The notes under the pieces were generated by a model. The model was not told where the DNA came from, searched no databases, and was given only the letters and a program-made list of their open reading frames with translations. The translations under genes were made by a program, and so were the position numbers. Source: Gammaproteobacteria bacterium UBA2675 (lineage in GTDB: Bacteria > Pseudomonadota > Gammaproteobacteria > Pseudomonadales > Pseudohongiellaceae). From it: a DNA stretch of 64,000 nucleotides. The stretch lies in NCBI GenBank assembly GCA_002354805.1, contig DEMH01000001.1, forward strand, positions 1 through 64,000, given 5' to 3'. Positions 28,319-36,510 of the stretch are shown piece after piece (position 1 is the first letter of the stretch; each line of letters starts with the position of its first letter).

Positions 28319-30508
28319 GTGAAAATACGTCAACTTGGTTTAGCGATGAGTATCAGCGCGGCAATGGCTGCCTGTTCCGACAACAGCAATACAACCACGG
28401 ACCTCGTGGCAGAGCCTGAAGAAACCATTGATACCCAGGTCACACAGGCCGCCGCTACCGAGCAGGACAACCCCCTGTTCACCGAGAGTCAGTTGCCATA
28501 CGGACTGCCGGCATTCGATGAGATTCGGGACGAACATTTTCTGCCGGCATTTGAGCGCGCCATGGCGCTGCATCTGGAAGAGATTGACATTATTGCCAGC
28601 AATCCTGACCCGGCCACTTTCGACAATACCATTCTGGCCATGGAACGCAGTGGCAGAGACCTGGATCGCGTTGCGCGGGTTTTCTTTAATGTGGCGGGTG
28701 CAGATACCAATCCGGATCGTCAGCAGATTCAACGTGAAGTGTCCCCCATGCTGTCAGCTCATGATGACACCATCGCGCTGAACAGCGAGCTTTTTGCACG
28801 CATCGACAGCCTGTACCAGCAAAGTAATTCACTGAACCTGGACCCGGTCTCCCAGCGTCTGCTGGAACGTTACCATACCCAGTTTGTCCGCTCAGGCGCG
28901 TTGTTGTCAGATGTTCAGAAAGAACGCCTGCGTGAGATCAACAGTGACCTCGCTACTTTAAGCACACAGTTCAGCCAGAATGTGCTGGCCGAGGTGAATG
29001 ACTCCGCCGTGCTCGTGGATGACGTGGCGCTGCTGGATGGCCTTAGTGAAGCACAGATCGAGGCAGCTGCGGCAGCCGCCGAAGAGCGCGGCGAGATCGG
29101 GCAGTACCTGATCACATTGCAGAATACCAGCAATCAGCCCGTGCTGACTTCACTGACCAATCGCGAACTGCGCCAGCGTATTCATGATGCATCATTGCAG
29201 CGCGGCATTCGCGGCAATGAATTCGACACCCGCGATATCGTTGCGACTACGCTAAGACTGCGTGCTGAGCGGGCACAGATGCTTGGCTATGAAACCCATG
29301 CCGATTACATCCTGTCCGAGCAGACCGCAGGCTCTATTGCCGCAGTCAACGAAATGCTGAATGACATTGTGCCGGTGGCGGTAGCCAATGCGCGTCGCGA
29401 GGGCGAAGACATCCAGCAGATGATCAATGAGCTGGAGGCTGAGCCTTTTGAGCTTTCCGACTCGGACTGGTCGTACTACGCTGAAAAAGTCCGTGCCGAG
29501 CGCTACGCTTTCGACGAGTCAGAAGTGCGCCCCTATTTTGAACTGAATAGCGTACTCACCAATGGTGTATTCTTTGCCGCGGAACAGGTTTACGGCCTGA
29601 CGTTCCAGCGTCGCGAAGACCTCTCTGGTTACCATCCCGATGTACAGGTATGGGAAGTATTCGACGCGGATGGCTCGCCGCTCGGACTGATGCTTGCCGA
29701 CTTCTATGCACGGCCCAGCAAACGTGGTGGCGCGTGGATGAACAGCTACGACCTGCCGAGTGAGCTGACCGGCGGCTTTCCGGTTGTTGCCATGCACCAG
29801 AACATTCCAAAACCCCCGGCTGGCGACCCCACGCTGCTGACCTTTGATGAAGTGACCACCATGTTCCACGAGTTTGGTCATGTACTGCACGGCATCATGA
29901 CCGATGTGGCCTACCCGTATTTTGCAGGCACGGCGGTGCCGCGCGACTTTGTGGAATTCCCATCACAGGTCAATGAAATGTGGGCGTCCTGGCCCGAGGT
30001 TCTCGCCAACTACGCGCGTCACTACGAGACAGGCGAGCAGATACCGCAGGAGCTGCTCGACAAGGTGATGGCAGCCGAGCAATTCAATCAGGGTTACTCG
30101 ACCACCGAGTACATTGCGGCGTCTGTGCTGGACCAGGAACTGCATCAACTGAGCCTTGAGCAAATCCCCTCTGCAGACGAGCTCGTTGATTTTGAGTTGC
30201 AGGCTCTGGCAGAGAATGGACTCGACTACGGTCCTGTTCCGCCACGTTACCGCACTGCCTACTTCTCTCACATCATGGGTGGCTATTCGGCTGGCTATTA
30301 CTCATATATCTGGTCTGAAGTACTGGATGCGGATGCCGTTGAGTGGTTCAAGGAGAACGGCGGCATGCTGCGCGCGAATGGTCAACAGTTCCGTGATCAA
30401 CTGCTCGCGCGCGGTGGCAGCGCAGAAGCCATGCAGCTGTATCGCGATTTTGCAGGCCGTGAGCCCGACCCGGTGCACATGCTGCAACGACGTGGTCTGA
30501 CGGAATAA
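28319..30508 (+). CDS. M3-family peptidyl-dipeptidase, lipoprotein
   Basis: Dcp-like zinc metallopeptidase, 729 aa from GTG 28319, which has CAGGAG 7 bases upstream. The zinc motif HEFGH is at 517-521. The N-terminus is a lipoprotein signal ending AMAAC, so the enzyme should be lipid-anchored in the envelope, unlike cytoplasmic Dcp/OpdA. It would trim dipeptides from the C-termini of oligopeptides, feeding the POT transporter upstream. A longer start at 28289 would hide the lipobox. Confidence 0.93.
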   Translation: MKIRQLGLAMSISAAMAACSDNSNTTTDLVAEPEETIDTQVTQAAATEQDNPLFTESQLPYGLPAFDEIRDEHFLPAFERAMALHLEEIDIIASNPDPATFDNTILAMERSGRDLDRVARVFFNVAGADTNPDRQQIQREVSPMLSAHDDTIALNSELFARIDSLYQQSNSLNLDPVSQRLLERYHTQFVRSGALLSDVQKERLREINSDLATLSTQFSQNVLAEVNDSAVLVDDVALLDGLSEAQIEAAAAAAEERGEIGQYLITLQNTSNQPVLTSLTNRELRQRIHDASLQRGIRGNEFDTRDIVATTLRLRAERAQMLGYETHADYILSEQTAGSIAAVNEMLNDIVPVAVANARREGEDIQQMINELEAEPFELSDSDWSYYAEKVRAERYAFDESEVRPYFELNSVLTNGVFFAAEQVYGLTFQRREDLSGYHPDVQVWEVFDADGSPLGLMLADFYARPSKRGGAWMNSYDLPSELTGGFPVVAMHQNIPKPPAGDPTLLTFDEVTTMFHEFGHVLHGIMTDVAYPYFAGTAVPRDFVEFPSQVNEMWASWPEVLANYARHYETGEQIPQELLDKVMAAEQFNQGYSTTEYIAASVLDQELHQLSLEQIPSADELVDFELQALAENGLDYGPVPPRYRTAYFSHIMGGYSAGYYSYIWSEVLDADAVEWFKENGGMLRANGQQFRDQLLARGGSAEAMQLYRDFAGREPDPVHMLQRRGLTE

Positions 30509-30548
30509 ACAGATAAACAGCAGGGACTCTGCTCCAGGAGACTGAACC

Positions 30549-31409
30549 ATGACTTTTCTGCAGTGCACAGGCCGCCCCAGTCGGCCTGTGCGTTTTGCTG
30601 TGTGCCTGATGGCTGCGCTTGTCTGCAGCATGGTAATCAAGGCTAGCGTCGCCGCGGAGGCAATTGAGCATCCCTTTATCACTGCGCTGCATCAATCCTC
30701 AGGCTTCAGTGGTATAACGCTGATCCATCATGGCGAAGCAGATCAAGTCATCTCAGGCGCCGCCGATGCAGGTCAGTCAGTGACTGCCGGGACTTCGGTC
30801 CTGCCCGCGTCCACTTTCAAGATCTTCAGCACCATGGCTGCCCTTGAGACTGGCGTGGCCGAAGGTCCGGATACGCTGCTGCGCTGGGATGGCACCGTCC
30901 GCAGCCGACCCGAAACCAATCGCGATATGACGCTTCGTGAAGCCTTTGTTATCTCAGCGGTACCGCATTACCAGCAGATGGTGCAGTCTGTTGGCGGCAC
31001 TCGCATGCAGACGATGCTGGATGCCGCAGAATACGGCAATCAGAGCATGGCGGGGGGACTGACAACGTTCTGGCTATCTGGAGAACTGCGCATCAGCCCA
31101 CTGCAACAGATCGAGCTGCTGCAGCGGCTGCGCCACGACGATTTACCGTTCCGGTCGGAGGTGATGGCGGCAACACGTGACATCATGCGCATGGAACAGA
31201 CGGCGGATTACGCGCTGTATGCCAAAACCGGGCTGACAACTGCCGATGACGGTGGTTACGTAGGCTGGTATGTGGGATGGGTAGAGCAGGAAAATGACAT
31301 CTGGTACTTTGCCACACTGCTGCGCTCGTCTGGCGAGGATGACACACTGATTCCAGCGCGCATCGATATCACCCGGCGCGCGCTGCAATCAGTAGGTGCG
31401 CTGCCCTGA
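30549..31409 (+). CDS. Class D (OXA-type) beta-lactamase
   Basis: Serine beta-lactamase, 286 aa with a signal peptide ending near SVAA-E. All class D landmarks are present: PASTFKI with Ser88 and Lys91, SAV at 136-138, YGN at 162-164, FWLSGELRISP, KTG at 226-228 and the GWYVGW segment after it. The lysine should be carboxylated in the active form, as known for the class. No mobile element flanks it, so it looks like a resident chromosomal gene. Substrate range cannot be read from sequence alone. It ends 20 bases before the convergent symporter gene. Confidence 0.9.
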   Translation: MTFLQCTGRPSRPVRFAVCLMAALVCSMVIKASVAAEAIEHPFITALHQSSGFSGITLIHHGEADQVISGAADAGQSVTAGTSVLPASTFKIFSTMAALETGVAEGPDTLLRWDGTVRSRPETNRDMTLREAFVISAVPHYQQMVQSVGGTRMQTMLDAAEYGNQSMAGGLTTFWLSGELRISPLQQIELLQRLRHDDLPFRSEVMAATRDIMRMEQTADYALYAKTGLTTADDGGYVGWYVGWVEQENDIWYFATLLRSSGEDDTLIPARIDITRRALQSVGALP

Positions 31410-31421
31410 CGGGACAGCGCA
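31397..31421. terminator. Hairpin between convergent genes, possible bidirectional terminator
   Basis: TGCGCTG (31397-31403) pairs with CAGCGCA (31415-31421), overlapping the beta-lactamase stop. No T run, so low confidence. Confidence 0.3.
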
Positions 31422-31429
31422 TCCATCCA

Positions 31430-32899
31430 TCAGGGTACCGGCGTTTTCAGGGCCTGATAGAAATTATCCACGCTTTCGCCTTCATTCTGCGGCGACTGTG
31501 TCATCAGTGAGACCACCGGTATCACGACCAGCGGCACCAGCGTAGTGAAATAGGCCGCCACATCATTCTCCAGTCCGAGGACAAAGGTGTTGGCTGCCCA
31601 GCCTGCCAGACCAAGTCCGTAACCGCTGGCAATGCCCCAGAACACACCCTGCTCGGTCGTCTTGCGCCAGTAGAAGATGAAACCGATTGCCAGGGCCGGC
31701 GGCACAACCATCGCAAAGCCAAGCAGCAGCAATTCAAGCACTGAGGTAATCGGCAGCACGCAGGCCAGCGCACCAGCGAATAATCCGTAGATGACGCTGG
31801 TAATGCGGTAGGACCGCAGCTTTCGCTTTGGTTCAAAGTCTTTGGAACCCGGAATCCAGTCATTCACGAACAGCGTGGCGCTGGACAACAGAATCGGGCC
31901 ACCTGAGGAAATCAGCGCTGCCAGCACCGCCGCGAGCGCGATACCGCCTATGATGGGGCCGGTATCGGTGGCAATTCGTGTAATTGTGGCATAGCTGGTA
32001 ATACCGCTGTCTGTGCCGTAACGTGCAACCGCCTCAATACCAATGATGGAGGCGAGTACCGGCATCAGCGCCGCCAGTACACCCGCCAGCAGGAAGGCGG
32101 GTATCAGCAGATTTTCACGTCGGGCTGAGCTGGAATAGTTCACATAAACCGAAGCGGCTGGCGTATGAATGACCGCAGAGAAGAACATGGCAATGACCGG
32201 GAACCAGCCAAGGCCCACGAAACTCCACCAGCTCGCAGCATTGGTATCCGGGTCTGCAGCCAGCGCCGCGTCCACTTTCTCTTTGATACCACTGATGCCG
32301 CCCAGCTCAGCGCCAGCCACCATGGCAACAGCCAGCAGACCAAAGGTCACCACCACCACGTGGATGACGTTGGTAGCCGATGCACCGCGCAGACCGGAAA
32401 GTGTGGTTGAACTTATGATGATCAGCGCACCGATCATGATCGCCAGTTCGCGATTGATGCCAAACACGGCGCTGATGATGATACCGATCAGGAGAGGTTC
32501 AAGGATGTTGATGATCAGGTATTCGGTCTGCACACAAAGGCTGGTTAAACGTCCGTTGCGCTGGCTGTCGTGACGTTTTACGAACAGCTCGCCAATCGTC
32601 GTCAGGCGCAGACGGCGGTAAGGCACCGCAAAAAAGATACCCACCAGAGCCAGCGCCAGAAAGGAATTGACGCCGTACCACATGTTCCAGACACCGGTGT
32701 TCATGGTGTCACCAGCAACACCATAGGTGCCCGCACCACCGATCCGGGTACCAGCGATGCCGGCGGCAATCAGCCACAGGCCCATGCCACCACCACCGAT
32801 CGCCCAGTCATCTGAACTGCTGCTGCGTTTGGTCAGATACATGCCGACCAAGGTCACGACCACCAGATACGCGATGATGGTGATGCCTGCCATATCCAT
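31430..32899 (-). CDS. Sodium:solute symporter family protein
   Basis: A 489-aa SSS-family (LeuT-fold) inner-membrane symporter with about 13 hydrophobic helices. Family landmarks include GGGGMGLWLIAAGIAGTRIGG at the N-terminus and the AALISSGGPILLSSATLFVND sodium-site region. ATG 32899 is preceded by GGGGGGG. Substrate unknown; related proteins carry amino acids, organic acids or polyols. Convergent with the beta-lactamase gene. Confidence 0.88.
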   Translation of the reverse strand: MDMAGITIIAYLVVVTLVGMYLTKRSSSSDDWAIGGGGMGLWLIAAGIAGTRIGGAGTYGVAGDTMNTGVWNMWYGVNSFLALALVGIFFAVPYRRLRLTTIGELFVKRHDSQRNGRLTSLCVQTEYLIINILEPLLIGIIISAVFGINRELAIMIGALIIISSTTLSGLRGASATNVIHVVVVTFGLLAVAMVAGAELGGISGIKEKVDAALAADPDTNAASWWSFVGLGWFPVIAMFFSAVIHTPAASVYVNYSSSARRENLLIPAFLLAGVLAALMPVLASIIGIEAVARYGTDSGITSYATITRIATDTGPIIGGIALAAVLAALISSGGPILLSSATLFVNDWIPGSKDFEPKRKLRSYRITSVIYGLFAGALACVLPITSVLELLLLGFAMVVPPALAIGFIFYWRKTTEQGVFWGIASGYGLGLAGWAANTFVLGLENDVAAYFTTLVPLVVIPVVSLMTQSPQNEGESVDNFYQALKTPVP

Positions 32900-32959
32900 G
32901 ATATTCCCCCCCGGGATTATTGTTTAAAATGATACCGGGGCGGGATTCTAGCCTGCGCG

Positions 32960-34066
32960 TCAGTACAGTACAACGCTGCGTATGGATTTACCCTCGTGCA
33001 TCAGATCAAACGCCTCATTGATGCGCTCGAGCGGCATGGTGTGGGTAATCAGGTCGTCAATATTGATACGCCCTTCCATATACCAGTCGACGATAGTTGG
33101 CACGTCAGTGCGTCCGCGCGCACCGCCAAAGGCACTGCCGCGCCAGACCCGGCCTGTCACCAACTGGAAGGGACGCGTGGAGATTTCCTGCCCGGCGCCG
33201 GCGACACCGATAATGACTGACTCGCCCCAGCCCTTGTGGCAGGCTTCCAGCGCCTGCCGCATGGTGTTGACGTTGCCAATGCACTCAAAGGTGTAATCGG
33301 CACCACCATGGGTCAGATCGACGATAGCCTCAACCACATTGTCGACTTCCCTGGGATTGATGAAATCTGTCATGCCAAATTTTTTCGCCAGCTCGACTTT
33401 GGCCGGATTGATATCAACACCCACAATCTGCCGCGCGCCCACCATGCGCGCTGCCTGAATCACATTCAGCCCGATGCCGCCAAGGCCAAATACAACCACT
33501 CGCGAACCCGGTTCCACTTTGGCGTCAAACACTACGGCCCCCACGCCGGTTGTCACACCGCAGCCGATATAACAGATCTTGTCCAATGGCGCATCGCTGC
33601 GGATTTTCGCCAGAGCGATCTCGGGGAGCACGGTATAGTTGGAGAATGAGGAGCAGCCCATGTAATGCAGAATGGGTTTGCCATCCAGTGAGAAGCGGCT
33701 GGTACCATCAGGCATCACCCCTTTGCCCTGCGTGCCACGAATCGCCTGGCACAGATTCGTCTTGGGATGCAGACAGTACTCACACTCCCGGCATTCAGGG
33801 GTATAAAGCGGAATGACTGTGTCACCCTTTTTTAAGGATTTAACACCGGGCCCCACATCAACAACAATGCCGGCACCTTCATGACCCAGGATAGCCGGAA
33901 ATGCACCCTCGGGGTCGTCGCCTGACAGAGTGAAGGCATCGGTATGGCAGACACCTGTCGCCTTGAGCTCCACCAGCACCTCGCCAGCCTTGGGCCCCTC
34001 AAGATCGACTTCCATAATTTCGAGTGGTTTTCCTGCTGCAAAAGCAACCGCTGCTCTGGTTTTCAT
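32960..34066 (-). CDS. adhC: S-(hydroxymethyl)glutathione dehydrogenase / class III alcohol dehydrogenase
   Basis: Oxidises S-hydroxymethylglutathione (formaldehyde plus glutathione) to S-formylglutathione with NAD+. The 368-aa protein has the catalytic-zinc GHEGAGIVVDVG segment at about 61-73, the four structural-zinc cysteines in CRECEYCLHPKTNLC and the Rossmann motif GLGGIGLN. GGGAG lies 9 bases before ATG 34066. S-formylglutathione hydrolase lies just upstream in the same direction, giving the complete detoxification pair (also called frmA). It may also reduce S-nitrosoglutathione. Confidence 0.96.
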   Translation of the reverse strand: MKTRAAVAFAAGKPLEIMEVDLEGPKAGEVLVELKATGVCHTDAFTLSGDDPEGAFPAILGHEGAGIVVDVGPGVKSLKKGDTVIPLYTPECRECEYCLHPKTNLCQAIRGTQGKGVMPDGTSRFSLDGKPILHYMGCSSFSNYTVLPEIALAKIRSDAPLDKICYIGCGVTTGVGAVVFDAKVEPGSRVVVFGLGGIGLNVIQAARMVGARQIVGVDINPAKVELAKKFGMTDFINPREVDNVVEAIVDLTHGGADYTFECIGNVNTMRQALEACHKGWGESVIIGVAGAGQEISTRPFQLVTGRVWRGSAFGGARGRTDVPTIVDWYMEGRINIDDLITHTMPLERINEAFDLMHEGKSIRSVVLY

Positions 34067-34106
34067 GGTTCATTTCTCCCGTCGTGTTCGTTTTAAGATC
34101 GCGTAT

Positions 34107-34955
34107 TCAGCCCAGATAGCGGGCGTGGAATCGCAGGTGCTCTTCTATAAAGCTGGCAATGAAATAATAGCTGTGATCATACCCCGTCTGATAACGCACC
34201 TGCACATCGGCATGCCCATCTGTTGCCGCGCTCAGATTGTCAGTCAGCAGCTGCTCTGGAAAAAAGTTGTCCTCCGTGCCCTGGTCCACCAGCAAAGGCA
34301 GTTTCAGACCACGTTTTTTGATCAGCTCCACACTGTCGTACTCAAGCCAATCGGCCTGCTCATCACCCAGGTAGGCAGAAAAAGCCTTATGCCCCCATGG
34401 GCACTGCGAAGGATTGACGATTGGCGCAAAGGCGGACACAGAACAGTAATTTTCGGGTTCCCGCACTGCCATGATGATGGCACCGTGGCCTCCCATGGAA
34501 TGACCACAGATTGAACGCCGGGCACTGACTGGAAAGTGACCCTCGACCACTGCCGGCAATTCCTTTGTGATGTAGTCATACATCTTGTAGTGAGTCTGCC
34601 AGGGATACTGGGTGGCATTGACATAAAACCCCGCGCCCTTGCCAAGGTCGTAGCCCTCATCATCAGGGACGTCGTCTCCTCTCGGGCTGGTATCGGGAAT
34701 GACCAGCGCCAGACCCAGCTCTGCTGCAACTCTCTGCGCGCCGGCTTTGGTGCTGAAGTTTTCGTCGTTGCAGGTCAGGCCTGACAGGAAATAGACAGCC
34801 GGCACTGCTTTCTTTTCACTGGCAGCAGGTAGAAACACTGAAAACTGCATTTTGCACTGCAGCGTCTCTGACCAGTGCGTCACTCTGATCTGCTGCCCGC
34901 CAAAAGCCTTTACCTTACTGACCTGATCGATTCCGGTTTCGTTTTTGCTGGACAT
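34107..34955 (-). CDS. fghA: S-formylglutathione hydrolase
   Basis: Esterase-D type alpha/beta hydrolase, 282 aa, releasing formate and glutathione. Nucleophile motif GHSMGGHGA is near residue 148; oxyanion region SGLTCNDENF near 53-62; His is in YDHSYYF near the C-terminus. It is upstream of adhC by 40 bases. Start ATG 34955 has GGGGAG 11 bases upstream. Also called frmB. Together the two form the glutathione-dependent formaldehyde pathway. Confidence 0.96.
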   Translation of the reverse strand: MSSKNETGIDQVSKVKAFGGQQIRVTHWSETLQCKMQFSVFLPAASEKKAVPAVYFLSGLTCNDENFSTKAGAQRVAAELGLALVIPDTSPRGDDVPDDEGYDLGKGAGFYVNATQYPWQTHYKMYDYITKELPAVVEGHFPVSARRSICGHSMGGHGAIIMAVREPENYCSVSAFAPIVNPSQCPWGHKAFSAYLGDEQADWLEYDSVELIKKRGLKLPLLVDQGTEDNFFPEQLLTDNLSAATDGHADVQVRYQTGYDHSYYFIASFIEEHLRFHARYLG

Positions 34956-35145
34956 ACGGCGTGCGGCTCCCCTAAATTCATCAGACTATATTAAATATTC
35001 CCGTTTATCGCATCCTGACCAGTCTGCAATGCTGATAAGCTGCTGCAATACCCGAAGATAAACCAGGCCAAAGCCAGTCTCAACGTTACATTACGCATTA
35101 CTGCGCAGATCAGGATCAACACAGACACCATAAAGGCAGGACCGC

Positions 35146-36480
35146 ATGAGCCAACAGGGCAGTTACAAACCGTCGACCGCAATCGCTGTGGTCATTGCCA
35201 ATATGGTGGGTACCGGTGTTTTCACCAGTCTTGGTTACCAGATCATCGACATTAAATCGACTTTCGCGCTGCTGATGCTCTGGCTGGTCGGTGGCATTGC
35301 CGCGCTTTGTGGCGCGCTTACCTATGCCGAACTGGCAAGCCGGTTACCGCGCTCAGGTGGTGAATACAACTTTCTCAGTCGCATTTATCACCCGGCGGTT
35401 GGCTTCGTATCTGGCTGGGTTTCGCTGACAGTCGGGTTTGCGGCCCCAACAGCACTGGCCGCCATGACATTCGCGGCCTACCTTGATTCGGCGCTGACTG
35501 CAGTGGAGCTGAACCGCATGCTGATTGCCGTGCTGCTGGTGATCATTGTGACCGTCACACATGGACGAAATCATCGCGCCAGCGGCGGCCTGCAAAACTG
35601 GTTTACGCTGATCAAGGTCGGACTGATACTGGGGTTTGTGACGTTGGTGACCCTGAGCGTCGACACTCCCCAGCCTTTAAGCCTGCTGCCCTCAGACAGC
35701 GACCTCGGTGTGCTGACCAGCAGTGCGTTCGCCGTGTCGCTGATCTACGTGAACTACGCCTATACTGGCTGGAATGCCGCTACCTACATCACCAGCGAAG
35801 TGGATGATCCGGCGCGTTCGGTGCCCAGAGTACTGATCCTGGGCACCGCCGTCGTCATCCTGTTATACCTGGCACTGAACGCAACATTTCTGTATGCCGT
35901 CCCCATGGAGCTTTTGGAGGGACGTCTGGAGATCGGGGTCATCGTAGCCCAGAACACCTTCGGACAGACTGGCGCGCTGATCATGGGTGCAGTGCTGTCT
36001 TTGCTGCTGATCTCCACTGTCAGCGCCATGTTGATGGCAGGCCCAAGAGTCCTGCAGGTCATGGGCGAGGACTTTCGGCTGTTCCGCTGGTTATCAGTGC
36101 GTCATGCTGACGGCGTGCCGCGCATCGCAATCTACTCCCAGGGTATTCTGACAGCGCTGTTTATACTGACCTCAACCTTTGAGTCGATTCTGGTGTTCTC
36201 CGGATTCATACTCGGATTGAGTTCGCTGGCGACGGTGCTGGGTGTATTTGTGCTGCGCTATCGTCACGGCATAGATCGCCAGCCGGGAGAACAGACCTAC
36301 AGGACATGGCTCTACCCCTACCCTCCACTGATCTACAGCGGTATTGTCATCTGGACGCTGACATTCATAACCATCAATCGCCCTCAGGAGGCCGGGATTG
36401 CGCTCGCCGTGATCATTGGCGGTTGCCTGTGCTACTGGCTCACAGAGCGCGCTTCGCGACCGGGAGCGAATCTCAACTAA
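35146..36480 (+). CDS. APC-family amino-acid permease
   Basis: A 444-aa inner-membrane amino-acid transporter or antiporter with about 12 helices. The N-terminal IANMVGTGVFTSLGYQ glycine-rich unwound helix is the substrate-site hallmark of the APC fold, and GGEYNFLSRIYHP the second consensus. Substrate unknown. It is 30 bases upstream of a penicillin-acylase-family lipoprotein, suggesting uptake of amino acids that enzyme releases. Confidence 0.88.
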   Translation: MSQQGSYKPSTAIAVVIANMVGTGVFTSLGYQIIDIKSTFALLMLWLVGGIAALCGALTYAELASRLPRSGGEYNFLSRIYHPAVGFVSGWVSLTVGFAAPTALAAMTFAAYLDSALTAVELNRMLIAVLLVIIVTVTHGRNHRASGGLQNWFTLIKVGLILGFVTLVTLSVDTPQPLSLLPSDSDLGVLTSSAFAVSLIYVNYAYTGWNAATYITSEVDDPARSVPRVLILGTAVVILLYLALNATFLYAVPMELLEGRLEIGVIVAQNTFGQTGALIMGAVLSLLLISTVSAMLMAGPRVLQVMGEDFRLFRWLSVRHADGVPRIAIYSQGILTALFILTSTFESILVFSGFILGLSSLATVLGVFVLRYRHGIDRQPGEQTYRTWLYPYPPLIYSGIVIWTLTFITINRPQEAGIALAVIIGGCLCYWLTERASRPGANLN

Positions 36481-36510
36481 CTGTCAATCCACTAACCAGT
36501 CGGAGTAATC

